The position numbers and the translations under genes are program-made. Of a DNA stretch of 7,129 bases, positions 1 through 5,488 are shown piece by piece. Below the pieces are notes generated by a model. That model did not search any database. It saw nothing but the letters and a program-made list of their open reading frames with translations, and was not told the DNA's origin. Numbering within the stretch: the first letter of the stretch is position 1; each line of letters opens with the position of its first letter. The stretch comes from an uncultured Kineosporia sp. (GTDB lineage: Bacteria; Actinomycetota; Actinomycetes; Actinomycetales; Kineosporiaceae), in assembly GCA_937859855.1 (NCBI GenBank), contig CALMAR010000018.1, positions 1 through 7,129 of the forward strand, written 5' to 3'.

Positions 1-140
1 GTGCCGGAGCCGGCCGCGATGCGCTTCTTGCGCGAGGCCTTGAGGAGGTCCGGGCTGGCGCGCTCCTTCCGGGTCATCGAAGAGATGATGGCCCGCTGGC
101 GCTTGACCATGCCGTCGCCGAGCCCGGCCTGGGCCATCAG
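1..140 (-). other. ffh: Ffh (SRP54) M-domain fragment joined in frame to the glycosyltransferase
   Basis: The last 46 or so codons of the open frame at the left edge encode KRQRAIISSMT, then ERASPDLLKASRKKRIAAGSG at the very edge. The SRxxRIAxGSG element is the 4.5S RNA-binding helix-turn-helix of the Ffh M domain, and AII.SMT..ER..P.LL precedes it in the same order in the family. Lysine-rich SRKKRIAAGSG with KRQxAIIxSMT is, as I recall, typical of Alphaproteobacteria rather than of actinobacterial Ffh, which usually has SRRxRIAxGSG. The switch occurs at or near CTGATGGCCCAGGCC (minus strand, 126-140), which could serve as homology between the two genes. GTPase and N domains are missing. The simplest reading is a chimeric sequence end. 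A real recombination is the alternative. Confidence 0.8.
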
Positions 141-674
141 GGCCTGGACGACGACGAGCAGCCGGCTGCGGTGCCGGCGGGCGAGCCGGGCCGCGGCGAC
201 GGCGCCGCCCAGGCTCGGGGTCACCGCCACCACGAGGTCCGGCGCATGCCGCAGCCGGACCCCCGAGGCGTTGGCCAGGAAGCTGAACTCGTACCCGGCC
301 CGGCGCAACGCCGTCTGCCGCTGCGGGACGTAGTGCCTCAGCCGGCGCACCAGCAGGCCCGAGGAGTTGTCCAGCCGGGACTCCTCCCGGCAGCGCAGCA
401 TCCAGCGGTACGCCGGCGGGACCCGCCACCACGGGTAGTGCGGGACGCCGGTCAGCACCGTCACGCTGGTCGCCGCCGAGGCCAGGTGCTCGGCGATCGC
501 CGTCGTATAGGGGGCGATGCCGGTCGGCTCGGGCGCGTAGTTGATGCCCACCACCAGCGCGTGCCTTCCCGCCAGCGGGGAGCGGCGTGACGGAGGCCGC
601 GGGGACGGGACGAGATCGACTGCGTCGCGGTGAACGGCGATCGCGGTGTCGGCTGCGGAGCGGACGTGGTCCAA
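1..674 (-). CDS. WcaI-like family 4 glycosyltransferase, N-terminal part, frame fused to an Ffh-like tail (partial)
   Basis: A reading frame open to the left edge encodes a glycosyltransferase of the WcaI/WbuB-like GT4 group, cytoplasmic or membrane-associated enzymes that add a sugar from a nucleotide donor to a lipid-linked glycan. From the TTG at 672-674, residues 39-52 read ALVVGINYAPEPTG, the hallmark N-terminal strand and loop of this group, followed by IAPYT, VTVLTGVPHYP, and PDLVVAVTPSLGGAVAAARLARRH with VVVQ near residues 174-177. From about residue 179 the sequence stops resembling a glycosyltransferase and becomes Ffh-like (separate entry), so the C-terminal half of the enzyme is absent. 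Start choice is uncertain. TTG at 674 follows GAGG at 5 bases and adds a Pro/Arg-rich leader of about 38 residues. GTG at 554 follows GGGAAGG but would begin inside the first strand. An in-frame stop at 687-689 bounds it. It lies downstream of the sugar transferase, same strand. Family confidence is high; integrity is doubtful. Confidence 0.8.
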   Translation of the reverse strand, partial: MDHVRSAADTAIAVHRDAVDLVPSPRPPSRRSPLAGRHALVVGINYAPEPTGIAPYTTAIAEHLASAATSVTVLTGVPHYPWWRVPPAYRWMLRCREESRLDNSSGLLVRRLRHYVPQRQTALRRAGYEFSFLANASGVRLRHAPDLVVAVTPSLGGAVAAARLARRHRSRLLVVVQALMAQAGLGDGMVKRQRAIISSMTRKERASPDLLKASRKKRIAAGSG

Positions 675-752
675 CGGGGCCTCAGTTCACACCGGCCTCC
701 ACCGCGCGTGCCGGCGAAGGATGTGGCTTGGGGAGATCCCTGCACCCGCGAG

Positions 753-790
753 CCACGGACTTTCCGGGGCGGGGCATCCGTGGCCCCGCC
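753..790 (-). terminator. Two overlapping hairpins after the sugar transferase gene
   Basis: Just past the sugar transferase stop (798-800) on the minus strand, an 8-bp perfect inverted repeat GGCGGGGC (768-775) / GCCCCGCC (783-790) with a 7-base loop makes a very stable stem. A second perfect 7-bp repeat, CCACGGA (753-759) / TCCGTGG (777-783), uses the loop of the first plus one stem base, so the two folds exclude each other. There is no U-tract, common for actinobacterial terminators. It probably terminates or attenuates transcription before the glycosyltransferase gene. The rest of the 675-797 gap shows nothing else. Confidence 0.5.
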
Positions 791-797
791 GGTGTTC

Positions 798-2315
798 TCA
801 ATAGGCGCCCGCGCCGAGGATGACCGCGCGGAAGGTTCGCCACAGGATGGTCAGGTCCATCCCGATGGTCCAGTTGTCGACGTACCTCAGGTCGAGGCGG
901 AGGGACTCCTCCCAGGTCAGGTCGGAACGACCGGAGACCTGCCACAGCCCGGTCATGCCGGGACGCACCCGAAGCCGGCGGACGGCGTCGGAGTCGTAGG
1001 TGGCGACCTCGGATGGAAGGGGTGGCCGGGGGCCGACCAGGCTCATCTCGCCCCGGGCGACGTTCAGCAGTTGCGGCAGCTCGTCGAGGGAGTACCGGCG
1101 CAACAGAGCCCCGATCCGGGTGATGCGCGGGTCGCGATGCATCTTGAAGAGCACGCCGTTGCCCTGGCTCTGGTCGGACAGGTCGATGAGGCGTTGCTCG
1201 GCGTCGTCGACCATGGAGCGGAACTTGAAGATGGAGAACTCCTCGCCGTCGACGCCCACCCGGGTCTGGCGGAACAGCACCGGCCCCCTGCTGGTGGCGC
1301 GGATGGCGAGGGCGACGCTCAGCAGGAGGGGCGAGCTGGCGGCCAGCAGCAGCAGCCCGAGAGTGCGGTCGAAGGTGGCCTTCAGCAGCATCTTGCCGCC
1401 GTGCGCGGAGGGCTTCTCCAGGTGCAGCAGGGACAGCCCGGCCACCGGGCGGATGGACAGCCGGGGCCCGGCGACCTCGATGATGCCGGGGGAGACCAGC
1501 AGGTCGACCTTGCGTTCCTCCAGTGCCCAGGACAGCCGCCGCAACTGATGGCCGGCCAGGTCCGGGTTGGACACGATCGCCACGGTGTGGGCGCCGGTGG
1601 CGTCCACGGCGGCCAGGACCTGCTCGGGGGTCCCGAGCACGGGGACGCCGTCGACGTGGCTCGGGGACAGCCCGTCGATCACGGGCACGCAGGCGGCGAC
1701 CGGGAAGAGGCCGCGGTAAGCGGCGCTCTTCAGCATGGTGATCAGGTGGTGAGCGGCGTCGTGCCTTCCGACGATCACGGTGCGGTGCACGCCGCGCCCG
1801 GCCGTGCGCAGCCGGTGCACCCGTTGCCGGGCGATGCGGCGCAGCAGCAGCGAGGCGATCACCGTCGTCGGGATCGCGAACAGCACGATCGCGCGGGAGA
1901 CGTTGCTGGCGAAGGAGTACGACGTGACCGCCACGAGGGTGAACAGGGCCAGCCCGGCCCGCACCACCCGCTCGGTCTCCTGACTGCCCGACGCCAGGAA
2001 GCGGGACTCGTACGTGCGGGTCACCGCCAGCAACGCCAGCCACAGGACGGGCGTGAACACGGGAGCGAGCTCGTACGGGCCGGGGGTGTGGTCGTCGAAG
2101 CGGAGTCCCACCGCGAAGGCCACCGCCAGGGCGCAGAGGATCGCGTCGCCCGCGATCATGGCCTGCCGGTACCTGCGAAGCAGGCGGGCCGCCGAGTCAT
2201 GTGGATCATCGTCCTGGTGAATGCTACCTTGCGTTACTGATAGATCATCGGCTGTAACAGAATTGTTCCGTGAATGACCGATGTGCATGCCCGACGCATC
2301 CGTTACCTGCGCCAT
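798..2315 (-). CDS. Polyprenyl glycosylphosphotransferase (undecaprenyl-phosphate sugar-1-phosphate transferase)
   Basis: This 505-residue membrane enzyme transfers a sugar-1-phosphate from a nucleotide sugar to undecaprenyl phosphate at the inner face of the membrane, priming exopolysaccharide or glycan synthesis (WbaP/CpsE type). Residues 1-45 are a hydrophilic tail. Hydrophobic segments lie near 52-72, 85-98, 118-137 and 142-157. A Rossmann-like soluble region (about 178-300) follows. The catalytic bacterial sugar transferase domain spans about 308-505, with a membrane-inserted helix near 318-338, FKFRSM (363-368), YSLDELPQ (408-415) holding the Asp-Glu pair, GPRPP (428-432) and RPGMTGLWQVSGRS (451-464). 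It ends GAGAY, usual for the family. I chose ATG at 2315 because GGAGG lies 9 bases upstream. A GTG at 2375 would add 20 residues without a good ribosome site. The sugar specificity (galactose, glucose or other) cannot be read from the sequence. Confidence 0.93.
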   Translation of the reverse strand: MAQVTDASGMHIGHSRNNSVTADDLSVTQGSIHQDDDPHDSAARLLRRYRQAMIAGDAILCALAVAFAVGLRFDDHTPGPYELAPVFTPVLWLALLAVTRTYESRFLASGSQETERVVRAGLALFTLVAVTSYSFASNVSRAIVLFAIPTTVIASLLLRRIARQRVHRLRTAGRGVHRTVIVGRHDAAHHLITMLKSAAYRGLFPVAACVPVIDGLSPSHVDGVPVLGTPEQVLAAVDATGAHTVAIVSNPDLAGHQLRRLSWALEERKVDLLVSPGIIEVAGPRLSIRPVAGLSLLHLEKPSAHGGKMLLKATFDRTLGLLLLAASSPLLLSVALAIRATSRGPVLFRQTRVGVDGEEFSIFKFRSMVDDAEQRLIDLSDQSQGNGVLFKMHRDPRITRIGALLRRYSLDELPQLLNVARGEMSLVGPRPPLPSEVATYDSDAVRRLRVRPGMTGLWQVSGRSDLTWEESLRLDLRYVDNWTIGMDLTILWRTFRAVILGAGAY

Positions 2316-2350
2316 CTGGATTTGCCTCCGGTACAAAGGGGTAGCGCCAT
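2303..2350 (-). CDS. 15-codon leader ORF overlapping the sugar transferase start
   Basis: On the minus strand an ATG at 2348-2350 is preceded by AGGAGG (plus-strand CCTCCT at 2360-2365) at 9 bases, the best Shine-Dalgarno match in the window. The frame reads MALPLCTGGKSRWRR and stops at TAA (2303-2305), 13 bases inside the sugar transferase gene. The sugar transferase's own GGAGG lies inside this ORF at the same 9-base distance from its ATG. The arrangement suggests translational coupling, or control in which ribosomes on the leader open or block the main start. No regulatory amino acid run is present. It could be fortuitous, with AGGAGG serving an unusual upstream start. Confidence 0.4.
   Translation of the reverse strand: MALPLCTGGKSRWRR
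2325..2329 (-). promoter_or_regulatory. Ribosome binding site that decides the sugar transferase start
   Basis: The minus strand reads CCGGAGGCAAATCCAG immediately before ATG at 2313-2315. The 9-base spacing and strong match to the 16S rRNA 3' end favour this ATG over the upstream in-frame GTG at 2373-2375. Confidence 0.65.
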
Positions 2351-2375
2351 CAGGACACACCTCCTGTGTTCGCAC

Positions 2376-3086
2376 CGGCTGGAGCCGAGTGGTGCGGCCG
2401 GGCCGGCGAGATGCTGCCGAGCGTCCATGTCCGGCTGGGCGAGACCGGTGTCGGCAGCTCGCCCGGCGAGGATAGGACAGTCCGGTCGCCCCTGCCGCCG
2501 ACAGGAACCGCTCCTTTGCTCACGTCCGCCCCATGTAACCAGCCGCGCCGTGGTTCACGGTGTGCGAACGGACCTTTGGGGCGGGTGATTCGTACGAACG
2601 CCCGAGTGGCCTGACCCCGAACGCCGCCCGATCATTCGCCGCAATGGCGGACCGCCGAAACTTGCCGCCACGCGCGCGAAATGAGCAGCACCGCGGCGCC
2701 ATGGCCGGGGCGATGCTGCGGTCCTCGGCTTGGGCGACCCATCCCATGCGGTACCTCCGGTCACGCCAGAACACCGGATCAGGAGCGGATTCCGCCCCGA
2801 TCTCGGCGGTGAGCGCGGGGCATGCCGTTGCAGGCCAGCCGGTGCTCGTGCCGAGCCCGGCAGCCACCGATCAGCACCCACCGACAGTGGTTCGCCGCTC
2901 CGGTCCGGTCGGCCCGAGCGACCCTGGGAGGATAGATCGCTTTCGCCCCGGTGAAGGGCTACATGACAAGAATCACCCGATCGCCCGGGTGCAAGGCCCG
3001 AGTTCGGTAATCAAACGGGCAAACCTCACGTGCTGCGCATAGAAAGCGCCGAGAGCTCGCGGGGTGGCCATTCCTGCTCAGCGCCC
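2376..3086. other. 711-base gap with no convincing gene
   Basis: Open frames exist on both strands (for example 2560-3042 plus and 2520-2867 minus), but their products are Arg/Pro/Ser-rich, lack any recognisable domain, and look like GC-rich chance frames. I see no tRNA, transposase or terminal repeats. It should contain the sugar transferase promoter. TATCCT boxes on the minus strand occur at 2469-2474 and 2929-2934; the latter has TTCACC only 15 bases upstream, so neither is a firm promoter. A perfect 10-bp palindrome TTCGTACGAA lies at 2589-2598. The region may be regulatory sequence or a decayed gene. Confidence 0.5.
2974..2991 (-). terminator. Possible terminator hairpin after the unrecognised gene
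   Basis: A perfect 6-bp inverted repeat, CACCCG / CGGGTG, surrounds a 6-base loop. On the minus strand it lies 96 bases after the stop of the gene ending at 3087, and is followed by ATTCTTGT, a weak T-rich tail. The stem is short, so this is only a candidate. Confidence 0.3.
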
Positions 3087-3596
3087 TTACCGGGCGGCGA
3101 CCAGGTTCCGCCGGTACGCGCCGGCCGAGAAGACCAGCACCGGCAGCACGTGCGGCCGCCCGTTGCGGACGGTGGCGACCATCACCTCGGACAGCCAGCT
3201 CCCGCCGTCCGCGGACACCTCGCCCTGCAGGGCCAGCAGCGGTCGAACCCTCAATCCGGGTTCGTCGAAGGGCGGCAGCAGCGGCATCGCCACGACGCTC
3301 AGCGCGGTCCAGTGCCTCCCGGCCGACAGGGCGTGCAGGTGCTCGGACAGCAGGGCGCGCCACACCTCGACCGGGCCGCCACGGGGGAGCCGGCCGTCGT
3401 CGCCGAGCAGGACGGGGTAAGCGGTCCGTGCAGCCGGCGCGTACAGCCAGGCGTCCAGGAGCGGCTGCACGGCTGGGACCGGGAGGTCTCCGAAGGCCAG
3501 GTCGTCCCGGCGGGGACGTCGCTCGAGGCGTTCGAGATCGGGATGCCGAGCGCGCAGGGCGGACTCCAGCACTTCCAGACGACGAGCTGTGCCCAC
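3087..3596 (-). CDS. Uncharacterised 169-residue protein
   Basis: I do not recognise this protein. It is supported as a gene by consistent G/C third positions along the whole frame, a clean stop (TAA), and a GTG start at 3594-3596 with AAAGGGCGG just upstream. It has no signal peptide and no convincing membrane helix. The N-terminus (1-35) is charged and Arg-rich, likely helical. The middle contains several Trp residues (50, 79, 96, 134) and a hydrophobic VVAMPLLPPF (101-110). The C-terminus reads VLPVLVFSAGAYRRNL. It looks like a compact cytoplasmic alpha/beta protein, but that is a guess. It follows rmlA on the same strand after 113 bases, so it may be cotranscribed with it, which hints at a role in surface glycan synthesis or its control. 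A perfect 8-bp palindrome TGTTAACA (3679-3686) sits in that gap. Confidence 0.75.
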   Translation of the reverse strand: MGTARRLEVLESALRARHPDLERLERRPRRDDLAFGDLPVPAVQPLLDAWLYAPAARTAYPVLLGDDGRLPRGGPVEVWRALLSEHLHALSAGRHWTALSVVAMPLLPPFDEPGLRVRPLLALQGEVSADGGSWLSEVMVATVRNGRPHVLPVLVFSAGAYRRNLVAAR

Positions 3597-3709
3597 GATC
3601 CGCCCTTTCGGCGCGCCGGCCGGCCGCTGGATGCGGCGGCCGTCCCACCCGGTCGGAGCCCATGATGCGTTACGAACGTGTTAACAGCCAAGACCCGATC
3701 GGCCGCTGC

Positions 3710-4573
3710 TCAGGAGATCAGGCCGCGCAGGTAGTCGCCGTAGCCCGACTTCTCCAGCGGGGCGCTCAGCCGTTCCAGCTGGCCGTCGGAGATCCACCCC
3801 TTGCGCCAGGCGATCTCCTCGATGCAACCGATCTTGTGACCCTGCCGGGCCTCGATCACCTGGACGAACTGGCCGGCGTCCATCATCGAGTTGAAGGTGC
3901 CCGTGTCCAGCCAGGCCGTGCCCCGCTCCAGCACCGTGACCCGCAGCCTGCCCTGCTGGAGATACGCATCGTTCACCGCGGTGATCTCCAGCTCGCCCCG
4001 CATGCTGGGCCGCACGTCGCGCGCGATCGAGACGACCTCGTTGTCGTAGAAGTACAGCCCCGGAACGGCGTACTGGCTCTTCGGCGCCGCCGGCTTCTCC
4101 TCGATCGAGGTGACCCGGCCGTCGTGGTCGAACTGCACGACGCCGTAGTCCTGCGGGTTGGACACGTGGTAGGCGAAGATCCGGCCCCCGGCCAGCGCGG
4201 CGGCGTTGCGCTCCAGCTCGGCCCCCAGCCCGGCGCCGTAGAAGATGTTGTCGCCGAGCACCAGTGCCACCGATTCGGCACCGATGAAGTCGGCCCCGAT
4301 CACGAACGCCTGTGCCAGTCCCTCCGGCCGCGGCTGCACCGCGTACCGGATGGTCATGCCGAGGTCTGACCCGTCGCCGAGCAGCCGCTCGAACTGCGGG
4401 CCGTCGTCCGGCGTGGTGATCACCAGAACCTCGCGGATGCCGGCCATCATCAGGGTCGACAGCGGGTAGTAGATCATCGGCTTGTCGTAGACCGGCATCA
4501 GCTGCTTGCTGATCCCCTTGGTGATCGGATAGAGCCGGGTGCCGCTGCCTCCCGCGAGGATGATGCCGCGCAT
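3710..4573 (-). CDS. rmlA: Glucose-1-phosphate thymidylyltransferase RmlA
   Basis: RmlA couples dTTP and glucose-1-phosphate to dTDP-glucose and pyrophosphate, the first and usually feedback-regulated step of dTDP-L-rhamnose synthesis in the cytoplasm. The 287-residue product has the family's usual length and motifs: GGSGTRL (8-14) for nucleotide and phosphate binding, [18 protein letters not shown] (21-38), EGLAQA (84-89), LGDN (106-109) with the metal-binding Asp108, EEKP (158-161), and GTAWLDTGT (218-226) with Asp223 as second metal ligand. It ends SGYGDYL, also typical. The start is ATG at 4573, reading [16 protein letters not shown] exactly as expected. There is little Shine-Dalgarno sequence, but a TAGGTT box 6 bases before ATG. 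It lies downstream of rmlC on the same strand with 198 bases between them. RmlA short-form homologues acting in other dTDP-sugar pathways are the only realistic alternative. Confidence 0.97.
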   Translation of the reverse strand: MRGIILAGGSGTRLYPITKGISKQLMPVYDKPMIYYPLSTLMMAGIREVLVITTPDDGPQFERLLGDGSDLGMTIRYAVQPRPEGLAQAFVIGADFIGAESVALVLGDNIFYGAGLGAELERNAAALAGGRIFAYHVSNPQDYGVVQFDHDGRVTSIEEKPAAPKSQYAVPGLYFYDNEVVSIARDVRPSMRGELEITAVNDAYLQQGRLRVTVLERGTAWLDTGTFNSMMDAGQFVQVIEARQGHKIGCIEEIAWRKGWISDGQLERLSAPLEKSGYGDYLRGLIS

Positions 4574-4579
4574 CCCGCC

Positions 4580-4585
4580 AACCTA
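4580..4585 (-). promoter_or_regulatory. Candidate -10 box for leaderless rmlA transcription
   Basis: The minus strand reads TAGGTT, then six bases, then the rmlA ATG. TANNNT at this distance puts the transcription start at or next to the A of ATG, the pattern of leaderless genes in Actinomycetota. I see no good -35 hexamer 17-18 bases upstream. This is inferred from spacing alone. Confidence 0.4.
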
Positions 4586-4621
4586 CTGGGCGAGCCTCGT
4601 CCGTACCCCCGAGATGCCCGT

Positions 4622-4635
4622 TTGCAGGCTTGCAA
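4622..4635. promoter_or_regulatory. Inverted repeat upstream of rmlA, possible operator
   Basis: TTGCA-GGCT-TGCAA is a perfect 5-bp dyad with a 4-base centre, about 50 bases upstream of the rmlA ATG and directly next to the tandem repeat. Its position suits a regulator site, but a dyad this short can occur by chance. Confidence 0.25.
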
Positions 4636-4640
4636 CCTGG

Positions 4641-4685
4641 TCTGAACGCCGCATTTCTGAACGCCGCATTTCCGAACGCCGCATT
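4641..4685. repeat. Three tandem copies of a 15-base repeat upstream of rmlA
   Basis: Units at 4641-4655, 4656-4670 and 4671-4685 read TCTGAACGCCGCATT twice identically and then TCCGAACGCCGCATT with one change. The array is 68-112 bases upstream of the rmlA ATG, between rmlC and rmlA. A 15-base period is about one and a half helical turns, so neighbouring units face opposite sides. It could be a regulator-binding array or a slippage product; the near-identity suggests recent expansion. Confidence 0.9.
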
Positions 4686-4689
4686 CCGG

Positions 4690-4762
4690 CCGAGCGTCAC
4701 ACTCGGGGCGCGATCGACTGAGCACAGCGGCGCGACCGGGCGCTGCGACCCGGCCAGTGCTC
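4690..4762 (-). terminator. Hairpins between rmlC and rmlA
   Basis: On the minus strand, just after the rmlC stop (4772-4774), GAGCAC/GTGCTC pairs across 4720-4725 and 4757-4762, with an inner CCGGG/CCCGG stem at 4736-4740 and 4749-4753. Next comes a smaller hairpin, CCGAG/CTCGG, at 4690-4694 and 4702-4706 with a 7-base loop. They may end rmlC transcription or form a partial stop before rmlA. There is no T-run. Confidence 0.4.
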
Positions 4763-4771
4763 GGCGCGCGG

Positions 4772-5374
4772 TCAGGAAGGGGCGGCGAGCGAGGCGTAGA
4801 ACTGCCGGCAGCTCGCGTAGTCCGGAAGCAGGCCCTGCTCGGCCGCCTCCGCCAGGGTGGGCGCCGCCTCGTCCTTCTCGGACAGGATCGGGGCGGCGGT
4901 GCCCCAGTCGACGGCCAGCTCAGGGTCGGCCGGGGTGATGCCGTGCTCACCGGTCGGGGTGTACACGGCGCTGCACAGGTAGAGGACGGTGGCGTCGTCG
5001 GTGAGCGCGACGAACCCGTGCGCCAGGCCCTCGGGCACGTACACGGCGGCCCGCGCCTCGTCGTCCAGGCGCACGGCGTCCCACTGCCCGAAGGTCGGCG
5101 AGCCGAGGCGGATGTCGGCCACCACGTCCAGGACGGCGCCGCGGGCGCAGGTCACGTACTTCGCCTGACCGGGCGGGACGTCGGCGAAGTGCAGCCCGCG
5201 CACGACTCCCCGGCGGGACACCGAGCTGTTGCCCTGCCGCAGGTCGAGCGGGTGGCCGACCGCCTCCCTCAGCGCCTCGTGGCGGTAGAACTCGCCGAAG
5301 CTGCCCCGCTCGTCGTGGAACAGTCGGGGATGCACCGAGAAGGCGTCCCGCACGGCGAGCTCCTTGACGTCCAT
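4772..5374 (-). CDS. rmlC: dTDP-4-dehydrorhamnose 3,5-epimerase RmlC
   Basis: RmlC epimerises C3 and C5 of dTDP-4-keto-6-deoxyglucose, the third step to dTDP-L-rhamnose; it is a cytoplasmic cupin dimer. From ATG at 5374 the protein is 200 residues, the family's usual size. RGLHF (59-63) carries the catalytic His62, QAKYV (70-74) Lys72, and VLYLCS (130-135) the catalytic Tyr132, at the same numbers known for the mycobacterial enzyme. Also present are GSPTFGQWDAVRLDD (91-105), YVPEGLAHGF (112-121) and LAVDW near 153-157. A GTG at 5413 would add 13 residues (MAPRTRTPTTLAG) that family members lack, so ATG is preferred. A TACCCT box lies 7 bases before that ATG. The gene is divergent from rmlB, so the four pathway genes flank one promoter region. 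Confidence 0.96.
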   Translation of the reverse strand: MDVKELAVRDAFSVHPRLFHDERGSFGEFYRHEALREAVGHPLDLRQGNSSVSRRGVVRGLHFADVPPGQAKYVTCARGAVLDVVADIRLGSPTFGQWDAVRLDDEARAAVYVPEGLAHGFVALTDDATVLYLCSAVYTPTGEHGITPADPELAVDWGTAAPILSEKDEAAPTLAEAAEQGLLPDYASCRQFYASLAAPS

Positions 5375-5381
5375 CCCGGCG

Positions 5382-5387
5382 AGGGTA
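5382..5387 (-). promoter_or_regulatory. Candidate -10 box for leaderless rmlC transcription
   Basis: The minus strand reads TACCCT, then CGCCGGG, then the rmlC ATG. The TANNNT box 7 bases before the start codon, with almost no Shine-Dalgarno sequence, matches the geometry at rmlA and supports ATG at 5374 over the GTG at 5413. No clear -35 element is visible. Confidence 0.4.
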
Positions 5388-5427
5388 GTCGGCGTGCGTG
5401 TCCGGGGTGCCACCCTTGCCCGAACGC

Positions 5428-5456
5428 CTGTCCGGCATGGGCGTGATCGGTACGGT
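5428..5456 (+). promoter_or_regulatory. Candidate rmlB promoter
   Basis: TACGGT at 5451-5456 fits TANNNT and would start transcription near 5463, giving an untranslated leader of about 25 bases that contains AGGGAG (5476-5481), 7 bases before the GTG start. The -35 region CTGTCC (5428-5433, 17-base spacer) matches TTGACA poorly. It shares the 114-base divergent region with the rmlC promoter. Confidence 0.35.
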
Positions 5457-5488
5457 GGGACCGCGACCAGAGATCAGGGAGAGACTGC

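Noticed and set aside
630..2240. 536-codon plus-strand frame opposite the sugar transferase
   Set aside because: Antisense shadow of the sugar transferase, which has full family motifs; the plus product is Gly/Gln/Asp-rich and unrecognisable.
2589..2598. TTCGTACGAA palindrome as a regulator operator
   Set aside because: A lone 10-bp palindrome far from any start codon; no second copy or promoter overlap seen.
2520..2867. 115-codon minus-strand open frame in the long gap, possibly a transposase remnant
   Set aside because: No transposase motif, no terminal inverted repeats or target duplication nearby, and low-complexity composition.
2560..3042. 160-codon plus-strand open frame in the long gap
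   Set aside because: Arg/Pro/Ser-rich product with no domain, no convincing ribosome site, and the pattern expected of chance frames in GC-rich DNA.
3428..4369. 313-codon plus-strand frame opposite rmlA
   Set aside because: Antisense shadow of rmlA with no domain of its own.
4641..4685. Tandem repeat as a CRISPR array or plasmid iterons
   Set aside because: Units abut without spacers, so not CRISPR; no replication gene or AT-rich region nearby, so not an origin.
5375..5413. N-terminal extension of RmlC from GTG at 5413
   Set aside because: The 13 extra residues are absent from the family, and catalytic residue numbering fits ATG at 5374.
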